61,386 nucleotides of DNA from CAYWNA01 sp964459305 (lineage in GTDB: Bacteria > Planctomycetota > Planctomycetia > Pirellulales > Pirellulaceae): the NCBI GenBank assembly GCA_964459305.1, contig CAYWNA010000052.1, positions 1-61,386 on the forward strand, read 5' to 3'. Numbering within the stretch: the stretch's first letter is position 1; every line of letters starts with the position of its first letter. Below the pieces are notes generated by a model. That model was not told the DNA's origin, made no database searches, and was given only the letters and a program-made list of their open reading frames with translations. The translations under genes were made by a program, and so were the position numbers. Positions 26,925-35,698 of the stretch are shown piece by piece.

Positions 26925-27850
26925 CCGCTCGTCCCACAGGCTGGGCACCACGGAATCTGCCAGCAAGGCTCGGTCCACTGTTGCATTCCCTCCAAATCAA
27001 TCGTAGCCACACGGTTCAGTGTCTGGAGCGAGCGATGTCGTGCGAGAAAGGCGAAGAGCTCCGCGCATGCCGTCCCCACCGCGTGGTACCGAAACGCAGG
27101 TAGGATTCCATAGGCCGGCAAGGTTTCCCCGTCGTCCAGCACGGCTGATTCGGCAGCTTCGAATTCCGCCAGCGTCGCCGTGTTCTCGCGCCAGCGCTTT
27201 CGATAACAACGATAACAAGCACCTTCGCCAGGGATGTAAAACGGCCCCAGCGTGGCATGTTGACCATGCGACAGATCAACGAACAAGCAAGGCATCCGCC
27301 ACCGGCAAACCACGTCGTTCACGCGGAGGATGCGTCTCAGATTGGGCTGTTCCCAGATGCAGACGACAGCATCGGCGCGCGGAACGGCCGTCTCATCCAG
27401 CGACGGGTTCGATTCGATCGTAATCACCTGGATGCCATGCTCATTGATCGCTCGTGCAAGCAGACGTGCACTTTCGATGCATCCGGTCACGGCGACCGGT
27501 CCCGTTGGTCGTTGGGGCGGACATAGCCCGTCATGGACGAAATGAGCGAGATACCGCCCGATCCTATCGTCGGGCTCGATCGGCTGTTCCAACAACAGTC
27601 TCGCCGCGGCAAGCTGCTGGATCACGCTGTCAATCAACTCTCCGTTCCCCTCGCCGACTGCATTTTCGAGCGAGGGCCGGTCGGCTCCTTTGGTCATCGA
27701 CTGAAGGAGCGTTTCGACGACTTTCGGCAACTCCGTCTCGATGATATAGATTCCCTCATCTCCAGCCCGGAGCTGTACACCGGCTTCCATCGAAACCACA
27801 GCCACATCCGGTCTGAGATGCAGCTTTCGTCGTTTGGGGCTTTCGGACAT
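26921..27850 (-). CDS. TOMM leader-binding E1/ThiF-like protein (cyclodehydratase C protein)
   Basis: 309 residues. The first 95 residues have the strand/helix pattern of a RiPP recognition element, the winged-helix module that captures the leader peptide. A Rossmann-like core follows (G-P-V-A-V-T-G near 117, an acidic strand end at I-E-S near 145, D-A-V-V-C near 160). Two Cys pairs, C212-x-x-C215 and C302-x-x-C305 (near the C-terminus), form the structural zinc site typical of ThiF/E1-like proteins. The ATP-binding residues of true E1 enzymes are not evident, as expected for TOMM C proteins that only deliver substrate to YcaO. Overlaps YcaO by 4 bases. Confidence 0.9.
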   Translation of the reverse strand: MSESPKRRKLHLRPDVAVVSMEAGVQLRAGDEGIYIIETELPKVVETLLQSMTKGADRPSLENAVGEGNGELIDSVIQQLAAARLLLEQPIEPDDRIGRYLAHFVHDGLCPPQRPTGPVAVTGCIESARLLARAINEHGIQVITIESNPSLDETAVPRADAVVCIWEQPNLRRILRVNDVVCRWRMPCLFVDLSHGQHATLGPFYIPGEGACYRCYRKRWRENTATLAEFEAAESAVLDDGETLPAYGILPAFRYHAVGTACAELFAFLARHRSLQTLNRVATIDLEGMQQWTEPCWQIPWCPACGTSG

Positions 27851-27905
27851 TCTACGACAACTCGGCGCGGAAACGTGAACTGGTCGGATCAGCCGGAGAC
27901 GCCGT

Positions 27906-28517
27906 TCAGAAGTCTGCGACGGCGAAGTACAAATGGATCATCAAGTAACCGATGCCGGTCCCAAACGTGGACCAAAGGAAGGACTTCCATGTGATACGCC
28001 ACGCCAGTCGCATCGCGCGAACGGGCCGCTGTTCGCCCTCCGAGTCGCGGATCATCGCAATCCGGAGCTTGGCCAACAATGCACCAATTATCGCTCCAAT
28101 GCTAATGGGAATGAACGCCAACGCGGGGAAGAATGCAAGGAGCCCCAGAGACGTGTCGAGCACACCCTGTGCGTACGGGTGAACGCCTTCCACAAATAGG
28201 ACGCTGTCTATTAGAAAGGTAACCGCGACGATCAGCACGGCTGTCACGGCAGCGGTGAGCGAGGCGGAAACGACGACGTATTTCTTGGCCATCGGGTGGG
28301 TCGCCGGAGCCCGTTTTTTCTTTTCATCCAAGACCGCCGAAACAATTCCCCACGTTCCAAGGATGCCCGCCCCGGCCCAATGAGCGCAACAACAACAGCA
28401 AGTGCAGGTGGCAAGGGCCAACTTGACCTCGCCTCGCCCGGCAAAGTCGTTAGGCTGCCGACGGATCACCACGCGCTGATCCTTGGCTGCCGTGCGTGTG
28501 CCGTTGTCTCGCTGCAC
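27906..28517 (-). CDS. Membrane protein with CTCCCCC block, first gene of the TOMM operon (candidate substrate)
   Basis: 203 residues from GTG 28517, or 188 from GTG 28472, which has the better ribosome-binding site (AAGGA 7 bases upstream). A polar leader-like stretch of 22-37 residues runs into L-A-L-A-T, then Cys38-Thr-Cys-Cys-Cys-Cys-Cys44, then a Gly/Ala hydrophobic segment (A-H-W-A-G-A-G-I-L-G). Three more membrane regions follow (about 78-105, 118-150, 175-200) with a basic C-terminal loop. A run of cyclisable residues behind a short leader is what a TOMM precursor core looks like, but precursors are normally small soluble peptides. It lies 55 bases upstream of the leader-binding gene. 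Substrate role is my inference; an untranslated or unmodified metal-binding membrane protein is the alternative. Confidence 0.62.
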   Translation of the reverse strand: MQRDNGTRTAAKDQRVVIRRQPNDFAGRGEVKLALATCTCCCCCAHWAGAGILGTWGIVSAVLDEKKKRAPATHPMAKKYVVVSASLTAAVTAVLIVAVTFLIDSVLFVEGVHPYAQGVLDTSLGLLAFFPALAFIPISIGAIIGALLAKLRIAMIRDSEGEQRPVRAMRLAWRITWKSFLWSTFGTGIGYLMIHLYFAVADF

Positions 28518-28570
28518 TGGAATCGATGCCCGTGATTAGGATTATGGCAGGAAAAAATCCGGAATTCATG

Positions 28571-28638
28571 GTAGCCGAAGTCGCCAGACTTTGGACCGTT
28601 TGGAGCGAATAATCCCAAACTCTGGCGAGTTCGGCTAC
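28571..28638. repeat. Hairpin repeat family A, copy 4 (inverted)
   Basis: Arms at 28571-28594 and 28615-28638 with a 20-base spacer, in opposite orientation to copies 1-3; the GAATTCATG that precedes it is the mirror of the CATGAATTC following copies 2 and 3. The closing base pairs differ compensatorily from the others (GAAGTC...ACTTTGG pairs with CCAAAC...GAGTTC except two mismatches). It lies 36 bases downstream of the esterase stop (28675) and upstream of the TOMM operon. Confidence 0.9.
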
Positions 28639-28674
28639 AGCGGATGAACGTCAGTACTAGTTCTGCGGCGACGC

Positions 28675-30777
28675 TTAGCCGGCGTTGTCTGCCATTGCGC
28701 CCCAGGGTTCGATTTGGCGAAGTCCTTTCGATTGGAGCTCGCGGTAACAATCGGGAAGGTCGAATCGCCCGAGGACGTTCGGAAGCAGCGTAGACAGAGG
28801 CCAGGCGTACTCCTCCGACTCGGCGATATCGCTGTACGAGGTGAGGCCGTTCTTCAGCGTCACTTGCTTCACCCGGTCGGACAACAGTGCGGCGAACGTG
28901 GCTGCCAAAGCGCCGCGGCCTTTGGCGACAAGATGAATCTCCGTGTGCTCGATGGCTGCCAGCCAGTCCAACACGCGCAGCACGTCGTAAGTCTTCTGGC
29001 CCAGATACGGCCGATCGAACATCAGGCTATGAATGGCGTAGAAGAAGTCGGAACCGTATGGTTGGTGGAACGAATTGACCCCGCAGGTGTCCGGCTGGGA
29101 TTCACCGATGCCGCGTACGTCACAGGTAAAAACGGGCGAGTCAGGTTCAGATTCGATGATTTCGCGGACCAGCGGTTCTTCGCGCAGCTCGGCATCGCTT
29201 GAAAGATGCGCGACGTAGAGCACGGCCCGCTTGCCGGCATGCGGCGGGCGAGAGTACCAGCGCTCTTTGGACAGCCGGTACACCAACGCTTGAATGCCCG
29301 GTTCCGTTTCGACAGCGTACGCGATAGCGTGCGGCAGGGGATACTTGCGCGAACGAAGGTACCGCAGAATCCGGTACTCCGGTACACCTTCGCGCGGCGG
29401 CAACTTGAGTACGTCGGCAACCGCCTTTCGAAGTCGCTCGCCACCCGCTTTGCCGCGAGTTTCGGCCAGTTCCTTCGACCGGTCGTGGGTGAAGCTGAAT
29501 ACGGTTCGAGCGTCCAACTCGGCCACTTGGCCGTTTGGCGTACACCAAAGCGTTTCGTCCTTTTCGATCACGATCTCTGGTTCGGTTGTCGCATCCGAGG
29601 CTTTTGTCACCCCGTTGAACCAGCGATACATGGCTTCGCGGTTCTCCTGCGAATATCCGTGATAGGTCGGCCCGATGGATAAGGCGATATTCTGTTCGGC
29701 GCCCAACAGCCCGTATACATGCCGGAGGCGGGCGTGCGTTTCTTCCGAACCGCGGGCGTCGAAGTAATCTCGTTCTTTGGCCAAAATGATCACGGGTTTG
29801 GGTGCCATGGCTGCGAGGAAATCATCGTGGTCCAGTCCTAGAGCGACTGCCGCGGGCGGACACTGCTCGGTATCCTGCGGCAGTTCATTCTCCAAGTTGC
29901 GCCGTAGGGTAGATACAAAGCAGGACGGCGCGGCCATCGCCCAGCGCCCTTCTACTCCGCACAGCCACGTGGTCATCGTGCCGCCGCCCGAATTGCCCGT
30001 CACGCCAATTTGGTTCTTGTCGACTTCCGGCCGAGTTAGCAGGTAATCGAGCGAGCGGATACCATCCCATGCGCGCCACATGCCTAAGAACTCACCCACA
30101 AGAAACTGCTGGTTACCCGCGATGAGATGTTCGGTCACACCAGGCCGAAAACGTGGCGTCAGGTCGTCCTTAACATACTGCAACCGCTCGCCCTGACCGA
30201 TCGGGTCGTAAATCAGGCAGACGTACCCCAGCCGCGCCAGACCTTGGGCGAACGACTGATACGCTTCGGCAGCTTTCCCATTAGTCGAATGACCGCAGGT
30301 CCCGACGACGCCGGGCATGGGGAACTCGCGGCCTTTGGGCACATACAGGTTCGCTGTCACCGGAAATCCGGGACGGCTCTCGATAATCACGTTCTCGATT
30401 TTGTACGTATCCCGCTCGACGACTCCCGTCACCCGGGCGGCCAGCGGCGTTCGTTCGGGCTCTGGGCCGAAGGAACGGCGGATCTTGGCCTGGATCAATT
30501 TGACGTAGGCTTCAGCGTCCGCTTTGGTCTTGAGCTGTTTCTTGGCTTCCAGGCTCCGCCGTTCCGCTTCGCGCATTTGACGTACGAAGTACTCCTGAAC
30601 CATCCGAGGGAACCGATTCAGAGGCTCCAGTTCGTCGGCTGCGAAGCATCGACCGGCGGCGAGCCAGTGGAACGCGGATGCGCCGATCGAGAAACGGGCG
30701 GCGTTCTGCAGCAGCTCACGTCGAGTCACTTCAAGATGGCGGCATTCGACCGAAACTGGCTTTCGTTGTTGTGACAT
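28675..30777 (-). CDS. Alpha/beta-hydrolase, acetyl-xylan-esterase-like, with export signal
   Basis: 700 residues from ATG 30777 (AAGGA 10 bases upstream), preferred over 30813. A signal-like region with T-R-R-E-L-L-Q-N-A-A-R-F is consistent with Tat or Sec export. The first hydrolase domain shows V-P-G-V-V-G-T-C-G-H-S and the nucleophile elbow G-N-S-G-G-G near residue 260, then a K-P-V-I-I-L-A-K-E-R-D-Y-F-D-A-R region and G-P-x-Y-H-G-Y-S as the likely Asp and His sites. The last 250 residues look like a second, degenerate alpha/beta fold. Related planctomycete proteins are annotated as acetyl xylan esterase (AXE1)-like. Probably removes esters from polysaccharide. Confidence 0.8.
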   Translation of the reverse strand: MSQQRKPVSVECRHLEVTRRELLQNAARFSIGASAFHWLAAGRCFAADELEPLNRFPRMVQEYFVRQMREAERRSLEAKKQLKTKADAEAYVKLIQAKIRRSFGPEPERTPLAARVTGVVERDTYKIENVIIESRPGFPVTANLYVPKGREFPMPGVVGTCGHSTNGKAAEAYQSFAQGLARLGYVCLIYDPIGQGERLQYVKDDLTPRFRPGVTEHLIAGNQQFLVGEFLGMWRAWDGIRSLDYLLTRPEVDKNQIGVTGNSGGGTMTTWLCGVEGRWAMAAPSCFVSTLRRNLENELPQDTEQCPPAAVALGLDHDDFLAAMAPKPVIILAKERDYFDARGSEETHARLRHVYGLLGAEQNIALSIGPTYHGYSQENREAMYRWFNGVTKASDATTEPEIVIEKDETLWCTPNGQVAELDARTVFSFTHDRSKELAETRGKAGGERLRKAVADVLKLPPREGVPEYRILRYLRSRKYPLPHAIAYAVETEPGIQALVYRLSKERWYSRPPHAGKRAVLYVAHLSSDAELREEPLVREIIESEPDSPVFTCDVRGIGESQPDTCGVNSFHQPYGSDFFYAIHSLMFDRPYLGQKTYDVLRVLDWLAAIEHTEIHLVAKGRGALAATFAALLSDRVKQVTLKNGLTSYSDIAESEEYAWPLSTLLPNVLGRFDLPDCYRELQSKGLRQIEPWGAMADNAG

Positions 30778-30868
30778 GATTTGAGTTCCTTGATACGGTG
30801 CGGGGTGATCCAACAGTATACACCCAGATGCTCAAGCGCGCACGACCCTTTGGGCCGCAGCTCGGCGG

Positions 30869-31000
30869 GCGCAGGAACGGGTTTGCGGTACGGCAAGGAT
30901 TCGTCGACAAGACTCGTCGCTGGATTCGCAAGAATTCAGGCGGTGAGGGGCGCAATCCACCTGAATTCTTGCGAATCCAGCGACAAACCCATTCCTGCGC
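30869..31000. repeat. Palindromic repeat family B, copy 2
   Basis: Outer arms 30869-30885 and 30984-31000 pair 16 of 17 bases; inner arms 30917-30940 and 30960-30983 are a perfect 24-base inverted repeat centred on GCAAGAATTC with a 19-base spacer. It shares the outer arms and the GGATTCGT...GACAA block with copy 1 at 8850-8970. It lies in the divergent region between the esterase and DUF1559 starts. The arm and spacer lengths resemble family A although the sequence differs. Confidence 0.92.
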
Positions 31001-31434
31001 CCCAGCTCGGCGTGCCCGCCGTGGACCGTAGCAAGGAACTCTGCGGACAGCGAGCGAGGAAGTTGTTTCGCCTGCGATTCTTCGGTAGAGCAGAAAGTGC
31101 ATCTATTATACTATATCTATCTTACCCTAATGAGCTAATCGCCGGGCGTCAAAGTGATCACGGAGGGTGTACGATGTTCGTTTTTCTACGCGCCGGTCGT
31201 CGGAAGGCCGACAAAGAACACCGGATCGTGACCGATGCGAACTATCGAGAAACTGATCAACTTCGGCTTCGGATGATTGAAATTGTCTGCTAGCGGCTTA
31301 TGATCTAGGTTTAGTTTTACTATCGTTCGGCATTGTGTTGCACCAGACAGCCTTAACGCGATCCGCGAAGCGAAGAGGATTCGATCCTCTGTTTCTGTTT
31401 CTTACTGTCCTACGTCATGGCGCGAGGTGGAGAA
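31001..31434. other. Intergenic region with probable DUF1559 promoter
   Basis: Non-coding leader before the first DUF1559 gene. It has an A/T-rich block at 31100-31130 (CTATTATACTATATCTATC) containing TATACT at 31107-31112 as a possible -10 box, and a second one near 31300-31330. No clear -35 box at 17-base spacing. A 170-codon frame across 30781-31293 starts inside the repeat and is not regarded as real. Nothing else recognised. Confidence 0.4.
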
Positions 31435-32553
31435 ATGAAACGACGTCGAATAGGATTTACTCTCGTTGAACTTCTGGTCGTCATTGCCATCATCGGCATC
31501 CTTGTCGCATTGCTGCTGCCCGCGATTCAGTTGGCTCGCGAGGCCGCGCGGCGTACGCAGTGCGTGAACAATATGAAGCAGTTTGCACTGGCGACACACT
31601 CATACCACGACATCTACAAGACGTTCCCGCGGCACTCGTATGTGCCTGGCTACTACTGCACCCCTCGGCAGCCGGTCAGCGCCATTTGTGAGCCCTGGCG
31701 CGCTTGGCAGGGCTTCAGCGTGCACACAATGCTGCTGCCCTACCTGGAACAGCGGCCCCTGTACGACCGGATCAACTGGAATGTGGAGTGGTATCACAAC
31801 CACCCCCCCCAAGCGATTTATCGTATCTACATGGAGAAGATCGACGCTTTCATCTGTCCCTCCCGCGATATGGAGCCACCCATCTCGAACAATGTCTGGG
31901 AGGGCGGACCGGGCTGCAATTACGCGGTCAGTGTTGGCCCAACCATGTACTGGGTCGGCCCTACGCAAGCGACATCAACTACTACCGGCGGAGCAATCGC
32001 CAGTAATACGATACATCCCGGCGCGTTTCAGGCACACTACGAGACGAGACTGGCTGCGTTCATTGACGGGACGTCCAATACCATCCTGGCGGCCGAAGTG
32101 GTCACTGGCAACGGAAGCCGGAACGCCACGTACTGGCCTGGTGAACAGGTGGTTGGGCTGCCCTTCAACGAGCCCGAGCCTTGGGTGTGGCCGAATCTGC
32201 CCCAGACTGAAATCAACATCTGGGGCCAACGGTGCCTGGACTATATCAAGCGGTATCCGACGCACCACCGAGGGACCAATGGCTGGTCGTGGTCTGGCAG
32301 CAACTACACACAGACCGTCTTCAACACGGTGGTGCCGCCCAACTGGGAGTTCCCGACAGCCGTCGCAGACAACAGCGCTCCAGGACACTCAAGCGACCGA
32401 AATGGAATCTACCCTTCGCGAAGTCAGCATCCTGGCGGCGCGGTGCACGCAGCCGTCGACGGGACAACCCACTTCATCGCCAAGGAGATCGACTACAGAC
32501 TCTATCAGGGTTTGGGGACGCGAGCCGGAGCGGAGAAGGTCGAGTTTCCGTAA
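31435..32553 (+). CDS. DUF1559 prepilin-like protein (H-x9-DG)
   Basis: 372 residues from ATG 31435 (GGAGA 4 bases before it). The type IV pilin-like N-terminus G-F-T-L-V-E-L-L-V-V-I-A-I-I-G-I-L follows a K-R-R-R-I basic leader, so prepilin peptidase cleavage is expected after G. The DUF1559 head R-E-A-A-R-R-T-Q-C-x-N-N-x-K-Q and the C-terminal signature H-P-G-G-A-V-H-A-A-V-D-G are present. This family is hugely expanded in planctomycetes and its function is not established; it may form pseudopilin-like surface structures. A lipoprotein gene follows 29 bases downstream. Confidence 0.95.
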   Translation: MKRRRIGFTLVELLVVIAIIGILVALLLPAIQLAREAARRTQCVNNMKQFALATHSYHDIYKTFPRHSYVPGYYCTPRQPVSAICEPWRAWQGFSVHTMLLPYLEQRPLYDRINWNVEWYHNHPPQAIYRIYMEKIDAFICPSRDMEPPISNNVWEGGPGCNYAVSVGPTMYWVGPTQATSTTTGGAIASNTIHPGAFQAHYETRLAAFIDGTSNTILAAEVVTGNGSRNATYWPGEQVVGLPFNEPEPWVWPNLPQTEINIWGQRCLDYIKRYPTHHRGTNGWSWSGSNYTQTVFNTVVPPNWEFPTAVADNSAPGHSSDRNGIYPSRSQHPGGAVHAAVDGTTHFIAKEIDYRLYQGLGTRAGAEKVEFP

Positions 32554-32582
32554 ACTTCACAGCCCGACGCAGGAGGAGTACA

Positions 32583-32990
32583 GTGCAAATGTTCCACTGG
32601 AAATACTTGACACCTTTGGCTTTCGTCGTTCTCGTTGGGTGTGGGCCGCGCCCCCAGGCGACCGGAAGTGCTGAAGAAACGTTGCCTGCACAGACCGTGA
32701 GAACGACGCTCGAGCAGCTCGCGGAGACCGGTCAAATTGGCAGCGAGGTTTGGATAATGATGGCGGCTCTGGAGGAGATGAAGGCCACCGATGCGGCCAA
32801 GGCGGAGGCTCTGCTCAAAGACGCAGACCAGTTGATGTCGGCGCCCGGACCGGACGCGGTCAAGGCCAAAGCCAAAGAGATGTTGGCCAAACTCGAAGGG
32901 GCTCCGCCAGAGTCATCACCAGAAGAGTCGGCCCCGGAAGAATCATCCCCTGAAGAGGGGGGCACGAAAGAAACAACGCCGGAGGAATAG
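32583..32990 (+). CDS. Small lipoprotein
   Basis: 135 residues from GTG 32583 (AGGAGG 6 bases upstream; ATG 32589 is possible). The lipobox F-V-V-L-V-G-C-G lies at residues 14-21, so the protein should be lipidated at the Cys. The helical middle (EQLAETGQIGSEVWIMMAAL, then K-A-E-A-L-L-K-D-A-D-Q-L) is followed by a low-complexity S-P-E-E-S repeat tail. Short lipoproteins directly behind DUF1559 genes are common in planctomycetes, suggesting a joint surface structure. Function unknown. Confidence 0.75.
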   Translation: MQMFHWKYLTPLAFVVLVGCGPRPQATGSAEETLPAQTVRTTLEQLAETGQIGSEVWIMMAALEEMKATDAAKAEALLKDADQLMSAPGPDAVKAKAKEMLAKLEGAPPESSPEESAPEESSPEEGGTKETTPEE

Positions 32991-33143
32991 CGCCTCGGAA
33001 TGATTGATGGAGGGATTCTTGTGACAAGTTACTTGTGTTAAACTGAAATTGGTCCAAAATAGTCTTTATGTAGGGATTCGGCGGACCGAGAAAACAAAGG
33101 CTCCTGGGCATTTCCGCGCTCGCGGATATAAGCTGGATTATCC

Positions 33144-35669
33144 ATGTCGTCCAAGCTTGCTAGTGCATTTCTTGACAAACTGCAGCGGAGCGGTCTCGTT
33201 TCCGGAGACAAGATACCAGCTTTGCAGCAGGATCTTGAAGAGCGGGGCGTGGGTCTGGAAGACCCCTACGCGATCGCTGAAGCGTTGGTGGACAACGATA
33301 CGGTAACCCGCTGGCAGGCAGACAAACTCCTCGAAGGTAAGCACAAGGGATTCTTTCTTGCTTCCTACCGCCTGCTGAGGCCGCTTGGCAAGGGCGGCAT
33401 GGGAGCGGTCTTCCTGGCGCGGCACGAAATGATGCGCCGTCAATGTGCACTCAAGGTACTCCCACATACTCAGGCCAGGGAAGCGACGTCGGTTCTGGAG
33501 CGTTTCTATGTCGAAGCGCAGGCCGTCGCTGCCTTGGACCACCCGAACATTGTCAGGGCCTACGACGTCAATAAGGAGATCAAGGACAACAAGGAAATCC
33601 ACTATTTGGTAATGGAGTACGTCGAAGGGCAAGATCTACAGGTCATGGTCAATGAGCGCGGAGGTCTCGATTACATCACAGCAGCCGACTACATTCGGCA
33701 AACGGCCAATGGGCTGGCGCATGCTCATGAGAACAAGTTAGTACATCGCGATATCAAGCCGGCGAACCTGCTGGTGGATACGAAGGGAGTCGTCAAGATC
33801 CTCGATCTGGGACTGGCGAGGCTTACCCATGACGATAGCGAACAGGCTTCGCTCACCGCGGCATACAACGAAACGGTTCTGGGCACGGCCGACTACTTGT
33901 CGCCCGAACAGGCGTTGAACAGTCATGACGTCGATCACCGGACCGATCTCTACAGTTTGGGATGCACGGCCTATTTCATGTTGACGGGCCATCCGCCGTT
34001 TCCAGAAGGTACGGTGGCACAGCGGCTGGTCGCGCACCAGGTGAAGTCGCCCGACCCGATTTCAGAAAAACGTCCCGATGCACCCGCCGATCTTGTGGCC
34101 ATTATCGACCAGATGATGACCAAGGACCCGAAGGACCGGTATCAAACCGCAGCCGACGTCACTGTGGCGCTTTCGGCGTGGTTGCTCGAACACGGCGGCG
34201 AAGACTGGAAACGCCAGCATTCCGAAATCGTGGGCGACAGTGCCCTAATGAAGATTCTGTCGCAACGCGAACCCACTCGCGCCATGCGCTCGCCGATGAG
34301 CGAGACCGAGTTGGAGCTGGCACCGATTGACGACGACGAGAAGAAGCAATCGTCCGGCAAATCGGGTTCCGCGGCAGCCGGCGGTTCGCCGGCCGAAGAG
34401 ATCTCCTTGCTACTCGACGAGGAGGAAGACGCTCCTGCCCCAATCGCTGACGAGCAGCCTCCGACGACGGAAGAACCGCAAGAACTCGACTCGCAAGAGG
34501 CGGAGGAACCCTCGCCCGATTTGAGTGACGAAGGGGGACTATCGTCGCTGGACGAGGCGGAACTGCTCGGGTCGCTGGATTCGCTGGAGAGCGAGGATCT
34601 GTTGGACGTTGCGGACATCGAGGATCCGCTGGGAGCTATCCAAAGCGATCTGAAATTGTCGACCACAGCCGGACCGCAGTCGTCGACTACTCATCAGCGT
34701 GTCGCAGCAGCCCAGCCGCGTTCTCTGGCCGACTCGATCAAGTCTGTGGGTCTGCCGATCGTAATCGGCGTCGGGGGCGGGTTGCTCGTGGTGCTGATCA
34801 TCATTTTGTTGATTCTGTACGGGCCCTCGGGCGGGCCTGAACCGATGCAGCGGCCGTACGTGCCGCCGGATTCGGTCGCACAGGTTCCCGATGATCCGTC
34901 GACGGAATCGCCTCAGAAGCCAGCGGTCGAACGACCCGAGCCGAAACAAGAGCAAGTCGAGCCGAAGCCTGCTGGCGGCAATGCGACTGAGAAGCCGGTG
35001 GAGAGGCCATCCGAACCCGACGAGAGGGCGACAACGCAGCCGCAAACCGAGAAGCCCGCACAGCCGGAACCTCAAGTGAGGCAACGGGCAAAGACTCCCA
35101 AGGAGGGAGGCGGCAATCAGGTTTCCATCGGAGCCAACAAGCCACCCGATATGCCAGCCGATCCGGCTACCATAACGAAGGCGGTTTCGGCGAAGGGCGC
35201 CGAGACGAAAGCGAAGCCAGCGCAGGCCGCGCCGCCGTCGGAGGAGCAGCTTCAAGGGATGTTAGCTGGGATCAGGGAACTTCGGCTGGAAGTTAGAGCC
35301 GGCGGCACCAGCAACAAGAAGTCGAAGCAGCCCCAGTCGGTGACGCCTCAACTTGCCCTGATGATAAACCAGAAATTTACCGAAACAGCGAATCACCTGA
35401 AGTGGAAACCCAGCAGTAGCGATCAAACCATCTTGACCATCACGGTCACGCCGAAAATAGAGAGCGGTTATGCCGTTGTGGAGATGTCTGGCGAGTTGAA
35501 ACGCACTGACAACAACTCGAATGTCCACACGGTATGGACACATCCGCCACACGTAATCGCCCGGTTCGGCCGCGGTGCCAGTCAAAACACCGTCAATACC
35601 ATGGCGCGAAAGGAAGTAGGGAAGTTCTTCAGCCAATTGGAGCGCGACCACAAGGCGGCCGCACCGTAA
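33144..35669 (+). CDS. Transmembrane Ser/Thr protein kinase
   Basis: 841 residues. The N-terminus has the planctomycete pre-kinase region ending R-W-Q-A-D-K-L-L-E-G. Kinase domain about 73-345: G-loop G-K-G-G-M-G (82-87), Lys104, H-R-D-I-K-P-A-N with Asp203, D-L-G (221-223, replacing DFG) and a S-P-E-Q motif near 253. All catalytic residues are intact. An acidic linker with E-D-E and D-E-E-E-D runs (about 385-535) leads to one membrane helix (about 537-560), then a Pro/Glu/Lys-rich linker and a 120-residue external domain that I do not recognise. Target unknown; it faces the motor/VWA pair tail-to-tail with 29 bases between stops. Confidence 0.92.
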   Translation: MSSKLASAFLDKLQRSGLVSGDKIPALQQDLEERGVGLEDPYAIAEALVDNDTVTRWQADKLLEGKHKGFFLASYRLLRPLGKGGMGAVFLARHEMMRRQCALKVLPHTQAREATSVLERFYVEAQAVAALDHPNIVRAYDVNKEIKDNKEIHYLVMEYVEGQDLQVMVNERGGLDYITAADYIRQTANGLAHAHENKLVHRDIKPANLLVDTKGVVKILDLGLARLTHDDSEQASLTAAYNETVLGTADYLSPEQALNSHDVDHRTDLYSLGCTAYFMLTGHPPFPEGTVAQRLVAHQVKSPDPISEKRPDAPADLVAIIDQMMTKDPKDRYQTAADVTVALSAWLLEHGGEDWKRQHSEIVGDSALMKILSQREPTRAMRSPMSETELELAPIDDDEKKQSSGKSGSAAAGGSPAEEISLLLDEEEDAPAPIADEQPPTTEEPQELDSQEAEEPSPDLSDEGGLSSLDEAELLGSLDSLESEDLLDVADIEDPLGAIQSDLKLSTTAGPQSSTTHQRVAAAQPRSLADSIKSVGLPIVIGVGGGLLVVLIIILLILYGPSGGPEPMQRPYVPPDSVAQVPDDPSTESPQKPAVERPEPKQEQVEPKPAGGNATEKPVERPSEPDERATTQPQTEKPAQPEPQVRQRAKTPKEGGGNQVSIGANKPPDMPADPATITKAVSAKGAETKAKPAQAAPPSEEQLQGMLAGIRELRLEVRAGGTSNKKSKQPQSVTPQLALMINQKFTETANHLKWKPSSSDQTILTITVTPKIESGYAVVEMSGELKRTDNNSNVHTVWTHPPHVIARFGRGASQNTVNTMARKEVGKFFSQLERDHKAAAP

Positions 35670-35698
35670 GCCAGCAGGCTGTCCTACGCCACTCTAGC

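Noticed and set aside
24131..28517. A classic small TOMM precursor gene
   Set aside because: I searched the gaps (24713-24750, 27851-27905, 28518-28674) and saw no start-plus-leader-plus-Cys/Ser/Thr frame; only the membrane protein carries a suitable block.
2487..28638. Repeated hairpins as a CRISPR array
   Set aside because: The units are dispersed kilobases apart with no regularly spaced unique spacers and no cas gene; each is a self-complementary hairpin.
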